From: Undibacterium sp.
GTDB taxonomy: Bacteria > Pseudomonadota > Gammaproteobacteria > Burkholderiales > Burkholderiaceae_D
Assembly: GCF_030651495.1 (NCBI RefSeq)
Contig: NZ_JAUSFI010000009.1
Coordinates: 62,001 to 126,000 of the forward strand
Direction of reading: 5' to 3'
DNA length: 64,000 nucleotides
The notes beneath the pieces are model-generated. The model saw only the letters and a list, made by a program, of their open reading frames with translations. It was not told where the DNA came from and searched no databases. Within the stretch, counting starts at the first letter, position 1. The number at the start of each line of letters is the position of its first letter. The position numbers and the translations under genes are program-made. Shown here piece after piece: positions 33,595 to 42,806 of this stretch.

Positions 33595-34611
33595 TTAATT
33601 CGATTTACGACGACGTAGCGCCAGCAGACTCAACATACCTAAACCAGCCAAAGCTAGTGAGCCTGGTTCTGGAACGGTACCGGTAACAGGAGGAATCAAG
33701 ACTCCGCCTTCACCGCCAAAGCCAAACACAAACGTACTTGGCGTACCTGTTGTTGGATCACTTGCAGTTTGCCCTAGAGAATACAAACCAGCACCAACCA
33801 GGCCTAAGGCGTTCACTGCATCTGTTTCATTACCTGCAGCGCCATAGTAAGTCACAAATTCGCGTGTGGCACCATCTGCCAGACCTTCAAATTCGAAATC
33901 AAACAAGGCACCGTGATCACTTGGGCCGCAATCAGTAAAATCGACATCCGTTGGGCAACTAATGGAACCCGCAGCAGACAAGGGATTCGAGTTTGCAAAA
34001 CCATTATCGCTAGTACCACGTACATTATTACCATTAGCGACACCCAAAGCACCTGGTACACCTTTGATCGTGACATATTCATTGAAATATGTTGGTTCGA
34101 TATCCCAATCCATTACGCGACGATATACCAGATCACCGGCAGCAAAAGCTGTACCAGAGATATTTTTGACCGAGACATCCACTTCATACAAATTGCCGGA
34201 AACACTAGGATGATAACTATGCGTCACTATCATCGAGGTGCCGACCTGTACCACCGACACGGCTGTCGATGCTGTCGAGGTAAAACTCACCAAATTGAAG
34301 CCACCGGAACCAGCTGCTTCATTGGCGTAGCCAGCGATATTCAAAGAGCGCAAACCAACACCCCAGCCCTCACACAAACAACCATCAGCAGTTGCCTCAG
34401 CATTGTTCGCGTTGTAACGCAAACCCACAACAGAGGTAGAGCCGGTCATTGATGGAGTGCCACCGCGCACATTCAAATCGCCGGAATCATTCACACCCAG
34501 TGTGACGATACCGTTAGTGATAATGGCACCCGCGTTAGCCGCGCCAGCCGACAACAAAGCTGCCCCGAAAACAGTCATTGCTGTAGCTGTTTTTTTTAAT
34601 TTCAGAAACAT
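33595..34611 (-). CDS. PEP-CTERM sorting domain protein
   Basis: From the ATG at 34611, which has GAGGGGAG five bases upstream, the product is 338 residues with a signal peptide ending SAGAANA. The C-terminus has the sorting signal VPEPGSLALAGLGMLSLLALRRRKSN: PEP motif, a hydrophobic helix and a basic tail. Such proteins are cut and sorted by exosortase and are tied to exopolysaccharide or surface assembly. The main body is rich in Gly, Asn, Ser and Thr and resembles no enzyme. The longer frame to 34692 has no signal peptide start and is not used. Confidence 0.9.
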   Translation of the reverse strand: MFLKLKKTATAMTVFGAALLSAGAANAGAIITNGIVTLGVNDSGDLNVRGGTPSMTGSTSVVGLRYNANNAEATADGCLCEGWGVGLRSLNIAGYANEAAGSGGFNLVSFTSTASTAVSVVQVGTSMIVTHSYHPSVSGNLYEVDVSVKNISGTAFAAGDLVYRRVMDWDIEPTYFNEYVTIKGVPGALGVANGNNVRGTSDNGFANSNPLSAAGSISCPTDVDFTDCGPSDHGALFDFEFEGLADGATREFVTYYGAAGNETDAVNALGLVGAGLYSLGQTASDPTTGTPSTFVFGFGGEGGVLIPPVTGTVPEPGSLALAGLGMLSLLALRRRKSN

Positions 34612-34900
34612 GATTTCTCCCCTCAATAAATTAATCAACATATAAAACATCACACAGGAATGAGCAAATTTCATGCCATATTTACATGTCATTGATTTTT
34701 ATACAAAAAAATCTTTTTGTATAAAAATGTTGAGGAAAGTGTAAGATTTTTCGACATCAATACAGGCGACTATTTTCGCGATGTACATACATTACTTCCT
34801 CTTAAGTAAGTTTCTGAAGCAAAAACAGGGAATCGTCCTGATGGGTGATACGCCAACTTTATCCTGTGGTTTTCTAGACCGGAGAATCCGGTTGGAATAA

Positions 34901-34936
34901 GTCGCCAGACTCCACGTTTTAGCAGAGTCTGGCGAC
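34901..34936. repeat. Inverted repeat between the PEP-CTERM and DUF1269 genes
   Basis: GTCGCCAGACT and AGTCTGGCGAC are perfect 11-bp arms around a 14-nt loop. There is no T-run, so it is not a canonical terminator; it lies 32 bp after the stop of the next leftward gene. Confidence 0.55.
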
Positions 34937-34967
34937 ACCAACTCGACGTCAAACCGGCACTATCCAA

Positions 34968-35480
34968 TTAAGGGAACACAGGTATGTGCGGCTCCATACC
35001 GCCAAAGCTGATTTCAGGATGCCGTCTGGCAATCATATCTTCTATCTCGGCCACCCGGCGTAACGGCAAATCCACGATCAACAACACCTGACCGCGCTCT
35101 ATACCATCACGAAAAGGTTTGAGTCTGGAATTAGGTATTGCCGCCGCTGCCATACCAGATACCCAAGAGCCAAAAACTGCACCACCCAACGCAGAGGCAA
35201 GTAAAGCAATGACACGCATCGCGATGTCTTCCGGAGGAAAAATCAGCAACAGACTTCCTGCAATCAAACCAGAAGCAGCACCAATCAGTATGCCAACGCC
35301 TACCCCATGAATCAGATCCGTTTTTTGAAAAAAATTAGCCTCCGGCATACCCGCTGGCAATGCCCCTTCTTTTGCATAAAAATGCATATAGCGCTCTTCT
35401 ACCCGCGCCAGCAATAACTCATCCAGCATTGCCCTCGCACTCGGGACGTCTGGTAACATATAATAAAGTCTGCGTTTCAT
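34968..35480 (-). CDS. DUF1269-like membrane protein
   Basis: The 170-residue protein contains two adjacent hydrophobic helices (about 60-110, VGVGILIGAASGLIAGSLLLIF and VIALLASALGGAVFGSWVSGM) between a polar N-terminus (LYYMLPDVPSARAMLDELLLARVEE) and a C-terminal domain with GQVLLIVDLPLRRVAEIEDMIARRHPEISFGGMEPHIPVFP. This pattern is that of the DUF1269/glycine-zipper-containing betaproteobacterial family. The AAGGAGGTCATC before the ATG is a very strong ribosome binding site. Function unknown; stress-linked in some relatives, which I cannot test here. Confidence 0.7.
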   Translation of the reverse strand: MKRRLYYMLPDVPSARAMLDELLLARVEERYMHFYAKEGALPAGMPEANFFQKTDLIHGVGVGILIGAASGLIAGSLLLIFPPEDIAMRVIALLASALGGAVFGSWVSGMAAAAIPNSRLKPFRDGIERGQVLLIVDLPLRRVAEIEDMIARRHPEISFGGMEPHIPVFP

Positions 35481-35990
35481 GATGACCTCCTTGGATCAAA
35501 CAACCACTCTAGGAGGCTTTGCGAAAAGATCGCGGTGATCGTTAAGAGATCAGGGGATAAGACTACAAGCATCGTTGACCAACGTTAGGGCAACTACAGA
35601 ATGCGCAAAGCCTACACTTTCAGTATATGAAATTTTACGCAAAGATCAATTGCAGGATGAGGGTTGAATCGCAAAAAATATCTGCAAAAAAGAGCCGGCG
35701 TAGCACCTGATGCAGCCAACCGTATAGTTTGTCAGCACGGTATTCTTGAATTGTTAACCGCCCTCGCCAGCACGCACTGTTTATGCGGGGTTCCAAGGCA
35801 ACCTGCTTTGCAGCCGCATGAACAGAACGTATCAGGGCAGCGCGTTGACGAACTGCGACCGGGAAATTTTCTCTACCTGTATCAATCGTCAGCAGCCATT
35901 CCCGATCCACTTCTCGTTTTTCGGCTATCCTTGCGTGAATTTAGCTGCATCAGCTTTGGCAGCACAACCAGAACTACAGAGGATACCCCC
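35481..35990. other. gshA upstream region with REP copy 10
   Basis: No gene is called here. The frame of gshA is open through part of this region, but the start is placed at 35991. It holds the REP-like repeat at 35766-35838 and probably the divergent promoters for the DUF1269 gene and gshA. Confidence 0.5.
35766..35838. repeat. REP-like palindrome, copy 10 (divergent)
   Basis: CTGTTTATGCGG and CCGCATGAACAG pair with one mismatch around a loop with GGCAACCTGC; preceded by CCAGCACGCA as in copy 3. It is a more divergent member of the family. Confidence 0.5.
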
Positions 35991-37625
35991 TTGAGCATAC
36001 CTGTTAATGATCTCGGCACACTATTACACCGTCGCCTCGCGCTACTTGGCAGCGCCGCCTATCGACCGTTGCTTGGTCAAGGTTTGCGCGGGATAGAGCG
36101 CGAGACTTTGCGGGTGGATGCGGATGGTAAGCTGAATCTCACGCCGCATCCGCGCGCGCTGGGATCGGCCTTGACCAATCCGCAGATCACTACCGATTAT
36201 TCCGAATCACTGCTCGAATTTATCACCCCGGCGGAGCCAGATATCGCTATCGCGCTGGATAAACTCGATGCCATCCATCGCTTTGCGTATACCGTGTTGG
36301 GCGAGCAGATGCTGTGGAGCCAATCGATGCCCTGTCGCTTGCCGAGCGAAGCAGATATCCCGATTGCCTGGTACGGCACTTCGCATATCGGCATGATCAA
36401 GCATGTGTATCGGCGCGGGCTGGCGCTACGCTATGGCAAAAGCATGCAATGCATCGCCGGCATCCACTACAATTACTCATTGTCGGAAGATTTGTGGCAC
36501 GTATTGCAGATGGCCGAATGCTCTCAGGAACAACCACCTGAAACTGCGAAACATTATCAGTCAGAAAGCTATATTGCACTGATCCGCAATTTTCATCGTT
36601 ACAGCTGGCTGTTGATGTATCTGTTTGGCGCATCGCCCGCCTTGTCCACTGAGTTTTTGCGTGGCCGTGCGCATAATCTCGACAGTTTGTCGGACGACAC
36701 TCTGTATCTGCCTTACGCTACTAGTCTGCGCATGAGCGATCTGGGCTACCAAAACAATGCCCAAGATGGCCTGGTGCCACCCTACAATACGCTGCTGGAA
36801 TACATGAGCAGCCTGTCGCGCGCGGTAAGAAAAACCTATCCGGCCTATGAAAAAATAGGTACGCAGCGCGAGGGCGAATGGGTACAGATCAACACCAGCG
36901 TGTTGCAAATCGAAAACGAGTTTTACGCCACCATCCGGCCCAAGCGCGTGATCCGCACTGGCGAGCGCCCGGTTGAAGCACTATGCATGCGCGGAGTGCA
37001 ATACATTGAGGTTCGCTGTATGGACGTTGATCCGTTTGAACCGCTAGGCATCAGTCTGGAAACCTCACGCTTTCTCGACGCATTTTTATTGTTTTGCGCG
37101 CTCGATGACAGCCCGCTGACCAACGATGCCGAAGGCCACGAAAATACCGAGAATTTTGCCCTTACCGTCAAACAAGGGCGACGCCCGGGGCTGACACTGC
37201 AGCATGGTGGAAATCCCATCCGCTTGCAAACCTGGGGATTAGAACTATTGGCTAAAATCGCTCCCGTCGCCGCGCTGCTCGATGCCCAGCGCGGCGGTGC
37301 CGACCACGCCCATAGTTTGCAGACGCAAACTGAAAAATTGTTACATCCAGAGCAAACCCCTTCAGCCCGCGTACTCGACGCGATACGTGCCAGCGGCGGC
37401 TCGTTTGCCAGCTACGCGCTAGACCAAAGCAAGCGCCTGGCCGAACAATTCAGAGCTCGCCCGCCCAGCGCTGATGAACTCGCTTACTTTCAACGACTGG
37501 CGCAGACTTCGCTAGCAGAGCAGGACGAAATGGAACGCGTGCAAGTGGGTGATTTTGATCAGTTTATTGCAGATTACCGGTCTAGAAATTCGAGCCAGGT
37601 CTGTTGCGATAGTGAATCCTGCTAA
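35991..37625 (+). CDS. gshA: Glutamate-cysteine ligase, proteobacterial type
   Basis: The gene starts at TTG (35991), seven bases after an AGAGGA ribosome binding site; no suitable ATG exists at this point although the frame is open upstream to 35664. The 544-residue protein has the GshA landmarks [41 protein letters not shown] and [20 protein letters not shown]. It joins glutamate and cysteine in the first step of glutathione synthesis in the cytoplasm. The TTG start may keep expression moderate. Confidence 0.93.
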   Translation: MSIPVNDLGTLLHRRLALLGSAAYRPLLGQGLRGIERETLRVDADGKLNLTPHPRALGSALTNPQITTDYSESLLEFITPAEPDIAIALDKLDAIHRFAYTVLGEQMLWSQSMPCRLPSEADIPIAWYGTSHIGMIKHVYRRGLALRYGKSMQCIAGIHYNYSLSEDLWHVLQMAECSQEQPPETAKHYQSESYIALIRNFHRYSWLLMYLFGASPALSTEFLRGRAHNLDSLSDDTLYLPYATSLRMSDLGYQNNAQDGLVPPYNTLLEYMSSLSRAVRKTYPAYEKIGTQREGEWVQINTSVLQIENEFYATIRPKRVIRTGERPVEALCMRGVQYIEVRCMDVDPFEPLGISLETSRFLDAFLLFCALDDSPLTNDAEGHENTENFALTVKQGRRPGLTLQHGGNPIRLQTWGLELLAKIAPVAALLDAQRGGADHAHSLQTQTEKLLHPEQTPSARVLDAIRASGGSFASYALDQSKRLAEQFRARPPSADELAYFQRLAQTSLAEQDEMERVQVGDFDQFIADYRSRNSSQVCCDSESC

Positions 37626-37693
37626 CCGCTTGTTGATCTGGAATAATTTGAGAAAATGACGGCGCTAAAAATAACAACAGCACCCTTGCCGTA

Positions 37694-38314
37694 TCATTTT
37701 TTCTTACCGTTGATGATCTCGCGGTAGAGTCTTAAGGTTTCATCAAATTGCGCATTGATACGAATTTGCTCTGCTTCATAAGAGTCATTGATCATCTTAC
37801 TTTTTTTGATAGAACGCTCCAATTCACTGGCGCGCGCTTGCAGAGTGGCAGACTCGGTACTCGACTTTTTTGCGCTGTTCTGCTGTTCAGCTTGCAGTTG
37901 CGCCAGGAGTTGAGTGATTGTTGCAATCTGCTCCTTTCCCAGCCGAATTCTTTCTTTCAGGGCGTCCAAGGATCGGCTGCGCATCAATTCAATATCATTT
38001 TCACTACGGTAATGTGCTAAAAGATAACGCTCTTCTTTTTGCCTGCTCTCTTCCAGCAGCGCCTCATTTTTTTGTTTATCCTGCTCTAATTGAAGCTTAC
38101 GCCGCTCTTCCAAGCTGAGTGGAGCCGGTATTTCGCGTTGATATTGGCCATTGTTCTTACGCACTTTGATGGCACGGTCGGCGCATTCTGGAATCGGATG
38201 ATCGGACGTAATGATGTGGCCAGTCACATCTTTACAGCTGTAGATTTCGGCTACTGCGTTGCGGGTAAAAAGTGCGCAAGTAATGATAAGCAACGCCACG
38301 GGTAGAAATTTCAT
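37694..38314 (-). CDS. DUF4124 domain protein with coiled coil
   Basis: The 206-residue product has a signal peptide (MKFLPVALLIITCALFTRNAVA), the DUF4124 start EIYSCKDVTGHIITSDHPIPEC with its two cysteines, and then a long Glu/Lys/Gln-rich helical segment (about 65-200) that looks like a coiled coil. AGGGAGG lies ahead of the ATG. DUF4124 proteins are common periplasmic proteins in betaproteobacteria with no assigned role. Confidence 0.85.
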   Translation of the reverse strand: MKFLPVALLIITCALFTRNAVAEIYSCKDVTGHIITSDHPIPECADRAIKVRKNNGQYQREIPAPLSLEERRKLQLEQDKQKNEALLEESRQKEERYLLAHYRSENDIELMRSRSLDALKERIRLGKEQIATITQLLAQLQAEQQNSAKKSSTESATLQARASELERSIKKSKMINDSYEAEQIRINAQFDETLRLYREIINGKKK

Positions 38315-38626
38315 TTTTTAGTATTTCCTCCCTAGCGAAGAAGTTGATCAAGTTCAATAAAATTTGCCAGTCAAATCTGGTATTCACGTGCGCACAAAAT
38401 GAATATTTAGCAACTTGCCGGATGGAAGAGTCCGTCAGCTGCGTTCGTTTGTATCCAATGGGCTATATTACCATCCTCGGCAAATCTAATCAGCGCAGAA
38501 ATAAATCGCCAGGAAGCAAAGCATGTATTTATTGATTCTGGTATTAAATTTTCCAAATTGAAACTATTTCTGTAATTTAGATCCAAGAATTGGCTTCCCA
38601 ACTGGAAGTTCAGCGGTTTCGGCGTT
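38315..38626. other. Divergent intergenic region, no gene seen
   Basis: About 310 bp between the divergent DUF4124 and kinase genes. The minus-strand frame that crosses it lacks a ribosome binding site and has no family resemblance. Promoters are presumably here but no clear -35/-10 pair stood out. Confidence 0.4.
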
Positions 38627-40186
38627 ATGCTAACGGCCATGAAGACCGACACGCCCATCAAATCTGTAGTGAATCTAGTAAATCCTCCGCTTATCCCCAA
38701 AGGACGCATAGGCAGGTTTGTCTACGAGCAAGAAATTGGACAGGGGTCGGTGGGCATTGTGTATCTCTTTCGCGATCCGCTGATCGGTCGTAAAGTCGCG
38801 ATTAAAGTCTTGAATCCTCAGCTTCCAGCGGATAAGCGTCAGCTTTTTGAAAAACATTTCATTCAAGAAGCGCGCGCGGCGGGACGGCTCAATCATCCGA
38901 ATATTGTCACGGTGTACGATGCCGACAAATCGGGGGATTTGCTGTTCATCGTGATGGAGTATCTGGAAGGCAAAGAGTTGAGCACGATGCTCAGCGAGGG
39001 TCATCAATTCAGTTACCGGCAAATTGCCGATCTGATTTCCCGTATCGCCAGTGCACTCGACTATGCGCATGAACATGGTGTGATCCACCGTGATATTAAG
39101 CCAGCAAATATTTTTATCAGCGACAAGGGCGCGCCCAAGGTACTCGACTTTGGTATTGCCAGCGCCTCGCGCCAGTTATCCGATGCCGATGCGACGCTCG
39201 ATTACGATACTTTACTAGGCCGGCGCTTATTAGGCACACCCAATTACATGTCGCCGGAGCAGGCAAAAAGTGCAGCGGTCGATGCCCGCAGCGATATTTT
39301 CTCTTTGGGTGTCGTACTTTACCAATTACTGTGCGGCCAACTGCCTTTCAAAGCAAATGACATCCCGGGATTATTACGTGCCATTGCGCATGATTCAGTT
39401 ATCCCGCCGCAAGAAATAAAATCCGATGTGCCTTTGCGTCTGGCGCGCATCGCAGCCAAAGCCTTATCCAAAAAACCTGCCGATCGTTATCAACTCGCCT
39501 CGGATATGGCGCGCGATCTGAACCGTTTTGTGGAAAAAGAAAGAACCGAACGTATCATCGCGAAGATTCAACAGCCAGAACAGAACAAGACAGGGTTCAG
39601 CAAAGAGCGCCGCGCCACACCACCAAGTCAACTGGGTAGACGCCACATAGGATTGGTTTTAGCTGCGATACTGGTAGTAAGTCCGGTGCTCTGGATGACA
39701 CTCAAATCATTAAATAAATCGCCGCTTGCTGAGTCCACTCAAGCTGCAGAAATAAGCCCAAATCAAGTTGCCGCCAGCGATGCCAGCGCCAGCATCCCCG
39801 GCGCCGTGATAGCTGAGCCGCAACAATCGACAAAAACGGAAGCTGCCAGTATCAGTACCAGCATGCCCGAAGAAAGTGGCCCTTCCAGGCCGACTGCGGC
39901 GGAAAACAAAGTGGACAACAGTACCAAACTGAGTAATACCAAAGCGGCAGCGGTCATTCGCAAATCTGAACCGACGGTCTCCAGTACCGGCACGGTATCG
40001 ATTGCGGTATCCCCCTGGGGTGAAGTATTTGTCGACGGGCACAGTAAAGGTGTCGCGCCGCCATTAACCAAACTCAAGCTTTCGCTAGGTAAGCATAAAA
40101 TTGAAATGAAGAACGGGGACGATAACTATGCAGTCAATATTGAAGTCAATACAGAAAAAGAAATCAAACTTAGCCATCGATTTTAA
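38627..40186 (+). CDS. Membrane Ser/Thr protein kinase with C-terminal PEGA domain
   Basis: The 519-residue protein has a complete Hanks-type kinase domain (about 28-290): GQGSVGIVY glycine loop, VAIKVL lysine, HRDIKPANIFI catalytic loop, DFGIAS and GTPNYMSPEQ. A transmembrane helix (about 342-360) and a Ser/Thr/Ala-rich linker follow, and the C-terminus is a PEGA-type surface domain (SIAVSPWGEVFVDGHSKGVAP...). The start could also be the ATG at 38639. The layout resembles PpkA/PknA-type kinases that control secretion systems; the next gene, overlapping by 59 bp, encodes a TssQ-like lipoprotein. Confidence 0.88.
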   Translation: MLTAMKTDTPIKSVVNLVNPPLIPKGRIGRFVYEQEIGQGSVGIVYLFRDPLIGRKVAIKVLNPQLPADKRQLFEKHFIQEARAAGRLNHPNIVTVYDADKSGDLLFIVMEYLEGKELSTMLSEGHQFSYRQIADLISRIASALDYAHEHGVIHRDIKPANIFISDKGAPKVLDFGIASASRQLSDADATLDYDTLLGRRLLGTPNYMSPEQAKSAAVDARSDIFSLGVVLYQLLCGQLPFKANDIPGLLRAIAHDSVIPPQEIKSDVPLRLARIAAKALSKKPADRYQLASDMARDLNRFVEKERTERIIAKIQQPEQNKTGFSKERRATPPSQLGRRHIGLVLAAILVVSPVLWMTLKSLNKSPLAESTQAAEISPNQVAASDASASIPGAVIAEPQQSTKTEAASISTSMPEESGPSRPTAAENKVDNSTKLSNTKAAAVIRKSEPTVSSTGTVSIAVSPWGEVFVDGHSKGVAPPLTKLKLSLGKHKIEMKNGDDNYAVNIEVNTEKEIKLSHRF

Positions 40187-40580
40187 GTTCGCGCGCAGCA
40201 CCGCTGCGCTCCTCGCATGCTCATGCTGCATCTTGCTTAGCGGCTGCGCCACACCAGAGGCGCAAATCGGATTGTCAGACTTATCTGCGCGTCCTGCTGA
40301 AAAAGCACTGCTCTCCGGTATCCGTTCGTATGAAGAGGCACAATATCCTGAGGCAGAAAAGTCTCTGTCGGCCGCCTTAGCTGCGGGTTTTACGGTGAAG
40401 AAAGATGCCGCACTGGCGCAAAAATACCTCGCCTTTATTTACTGTACCAGCTCGCGTATCGACGACTGCAAACGCGCCTTCCTGGCCGCACGTGCGGCCG
40501 ACCCAAAATTCAGTTTAAGCAAGAAAGAAATTGGCCATCCACAATGGGGACCGGTGTATAAGCAAGTGAGCGGAGAATAA
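40128..40580 (+). CDS. TssQ-like lipoprotein (T6SS-associated family)
   Basis: The 150-residue product has a signal sequence with lipobox LLSGC (Cys at residue 40) after a long basic N-region. The mature part has a TPR-like helix pair, YEEAQYPEAEKSLSAALAAGF, and the motif KYLAFIYCTSSRIDDCKRAFLAARAADPKFSLSKKEIGHPQWGPVY. This fits the NCBI TssQ family, found next to T6SS genes in Burkholderiales. No other T6SS gene lies in the window. Its first 59 bp overlap the kinase gene in another frame, so the two are probably translationally linked. Confidence 0.75.
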   Translation: MQSILKSIQKKKSNLAIDFKFARSTAALLACSCCILLSGCATPEAQIGLSDLSARPAEKALLSGIRSYEEAQYPEAEKSLSAALAAGFTVKKDAALAQKYLAFIYCTSSRIDDCKRAFLAARAADPKFSLSKKEIGHPQWGPVYKQVSGE

Positions 40581-40617
40581 TTCTCTGGTATTGAGCAGGC
40601 CGTATAGTCATAGCGCG

Positions 40618-41070
40618 TTACTGCGCTTCGATCAGGACCGTGGCACGATAAGCCTCTTTAGCAATCACACTTTGTATGCTAGGGATAGGATCTAATGACT
40701 GCAAACTAACGCGAAGAATCCGCTGCTCCGTTGATTGCAACGGTTGCAGCTGTTGCGGAGTAGACGTATCAAGCATCAGGGATTGCGCTACGCTGCCGGA
40801 ATGGCTCACCGTCAGCTTCACCGCCGCAATGCCCGCCCAGATGCATTTGGCACCGACCGGGCAACGCGAATCCATCACGTCATCCAACTGCACTGTCAGT
40901 GCTTCTTGCGCAATGGTTTGCGCTTGCCCAAGCTGCAAAGTAAGCGAATACTGCGCGCCTGCGTCAGCCTTCGGGCGATTGCAGTCGTTGCCACCCATGT
41001 CCGCCGCACTAACCACGCCAGCGGCATCGATGAGCACCGCAGATAAAAGAAACAGGCTAATCTTGCGCAT
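40618..41070 (-). CDS. Hypothetical periplasmic protein with SRCPxGxxCIWAG motif
   Basis: The 150-residue protein has a signal peptide (MRKISLFLLSAVLIDAAGVVSA) and one beta-rich domain holding DSRCPVGAKCIWAGIAAVKL, a Cys-pair motif shared by a broad family of small secreted proteins and lipoproteins of unknown function. A GGAGG ribosome binding site precedes the ATG by 5 bp. The gene converges with the TssQ-like gene. Confidence 0.7.
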   Translation of the reverse strand: MRKISLFLLSAVLIDAAGVVSAADMGGNDCNRPKADAGAQYSLTLQLGQAQTIAQEALTVQLDDVMDSRCPVGAKCIWAGIAAVKLTVSHSGSVAQSLMLDTSTPQQLQPLQSTEQRILRVSLQSLDPIPSIQSVIAKEAYRATVLIEAQ

Positions 41071-41148
41071 GAAAACCTCCGCTTAAGTGATGATGCAAAT
41101 AACCTCGCCAGCCGTTGCTAAGGCGATCGATCGGGATGAGTGTCGTCT

Positions 41149-41778
41149 TTATGCCCGTTTCCGCCAAACACTCGCCAGCCATGGCTGCTGATCCATTGGC
41201 AAGCCAGGTGGGCGATAATAATGCGTCAATTCATCGAAGCCGGCCGCTGTCAGATACCCACGCCAGCTGGTCAGATCGTGATACGCACCGTATCTATCCC
41301 GGTTCCAGCCTTCCTCATTATTTCCGCGTGGATTCGAGCTAAAAAATACCCCGTTCGGTTTCAGCGTTGCGTGTAGCTGCTTCAATACATGCGGCAGCGC
41401 CTGGCTGGGCACATGAAATAATGAGGCATTGGCATACACGCCATCAAAATAATCGTGCGGCAAATCGAGCTTAAAAAAATCTTGCTGCCAGACTTCGCAG
41501 CCGCTGTAGGTACGCGCCATCTCAACAAAACTCGCCGCCCCTTCCAGCCCTACGGCAATATGCCCCAGCTCGCGAAAAACCTTCAGATCCCGCCCCGGGC
41601 CACAACCGAAATCGAGGATGGCGAAAGGTGCCTCGGCTTCAATATAGCGCAATAAGGCGTTGATATTCTGGCTCACATCATGCTCACGCGTGCCGGCAAA
41701 AAAATCTTCGGCGCGCTGCTCATAGTGTGCCAAGGTGCGTTGGCTTAACTCGTCCAGCTGTGCTGTGCTTAATGTCAT
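41149..41778 (-). CDS. Class I SAM-dependent methyltransferase
   Basis: The 209-residue product has the motif I ILDFGCGPGRDLKVFRELGH, then VGLEGAASFVEMAR and FDGVYANASLFHVP for motifs II and III, typical of small class I methyltransferases. No substrate domain is visible. It overlaps the M48 gene by 4 bp and is the last member of a three-gene operon (YjgN-like, M48, methyltransferase). Confidence 0.85.
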   Translation of the reverse strand: MTLSTAQLDELSQRTLAHYEQRAEDFFAGTREHDVSQNINALLRYIEAEAPFAILDFGCGPGRDLKVFRELGHIAVGLEGAASFVEMARTYSGCEVWQQDFFKLDLPHDYFDGVYANASLFHVPSQALPHVLKQLHATLKPNGVFFSSNPRGNNEEGWNRDRYGAYHDLTSWRGYLTAAGFDELTHYYRPPGLPMDQQPWLASVWRKRA

Positions 41779-42806
41779 TTGCTCACTCCATCAATACTGC
41801 CGGCCCCGCGCAAGCGCAGTACCCGCTCCCGTCCGCTGGGATGGCTAGACAGGTAAGGCGTGAGGCCCGGGTCCAGCTTATCGAGTTTTTCAAACGCTGC
41901 GGCCAAATGCTCACGCGCTATGCCATTTTTATCCAGCATCTGCAAGGCATAGTCATCGGCTTCGGTTTCTGCATCGCGCGAATATTTCAAGTCTAGCATC
42001 AGGGTCGGGATATTGGCGATGAGCGCCGAAACATCGCCCAGAATCAGGATGGCGGCAGCGCCAATGGCCGAGCTTTGTATGATGCGGCGGGTTAAATGAC
42101 GCTCGTGCAAATGGCCCAATTCATGCGCCAGTACCCCCATGACCGCATCATCATCGTTCATCAGTGCAATGATTTCATCCGTCACGACAATATCGCCAGA
42201 GGGCAAGGCAAATGCATTCGGGCCGATTTTACTTTTGCGAAACAGCAATTGATAAGCCGGACTATCGGCACGCGCAGACAGCAGACTGTGAAAGCGGCTG
42301 CTTAACGCTTGCTGCCGCGCTACCGGCAAGGCTGATTTTGTGAAAACATGCTGGTCCAGATACTCCAGCATGCCATCCCCCAGACCACGCTCCATCCTGA
42401 GCGGCACGGCAAACGCCAGCGTGCGCGCCGCCAGCGGCAACGCATACACATACGCCAGGCCGAGTAGCGCCAAAGTCGCGCACAAGGCCAGCAAGCTGCC
42501 GCGCCAGCTTTGTTGCAGGCGTACCACCCAGGAATCACGATAGCCGGTGTGTTCCAGCAACAGATTAAAGCCTGAATGATCATTGATTTCCAGATACGCC
42601 CCATCCGGAAAAGTCACCTTGCGCGGCGCATGCGCACTGCGCTCAGAGACACGCAATTGCGCCAGCGGGCAACTGCGCTGCAACTCGCCGGCCCCCAGAA
42701 CTTGCGCCGCTTCCCGGATATGCGCGACCCCGTCTTGCACCGTCAAGCTTACCTGGTGCAAGCGCGAGGTTTTGCCATCAAAATAATGGGCTGCCACTGA
42801 AATCAT
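41775..42806 (-). CDS. M48 family membrane metallopeptidase
   Basis: The 343-residue protein has a variable N-terminal domain, a transmembrane helix (about 107-130), and a catalytic region with AHELGHLHERHLT (HExxH zinc site) and the distal Glu in SRDAETEADDYAL. It is of the Oma1/BepA-related M48 type, acting on envelope or misfolded proteins. It overlaps the flanking genes by 4 bp on each side, so the three are one operon. Confidence 0.87.
   Translation of the reverse strand: MISVAAHYFDGKTSRLHQVSLTVQDGVAHIREAAQVLGAGELQRSCPLAQLRVSERSAHAPRKVTFPDGAYLEINDHSGFNLLLEHTGYRDSWVVRLQQSWRGSLLALCATLALLGLAYVYALPLAARTLAFAVPLRMERGLGDGMLEYLDQHVFTKSALPVARQQALSSRFHSLLSARADSPAYQLLFRKSKIGPNAFALPSGDIVVTDEIIALMNDDDAVMGVLAHELGHLHERHLTRRIIQSSAIGAAAILILGDVSALIANIPTLMLDLKYSRDAETEADDYALQMLDKNGIAREHLAAAFEKLDKLDPGLTPYLSSHPSGRERVLRLRGAGSIDGVSK

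Noticed and set aside
34770-34967. 65-codon minus-strand frame
   Set aside because: It crosses the 34901-34936 inverted repeat and has no recognisable features.
38407-38709. 100-codon minus-strand frame overlapping the kinase start
   Set aside because: Antisense to the kinase N-terminus, with no ribosome binding site or domain.
40128-40580. A type VI secretion locus
   Set aside because: Only one TssQ-like lipoprotein is present; no sheath, baseplate or membrane-complex genes are seen.
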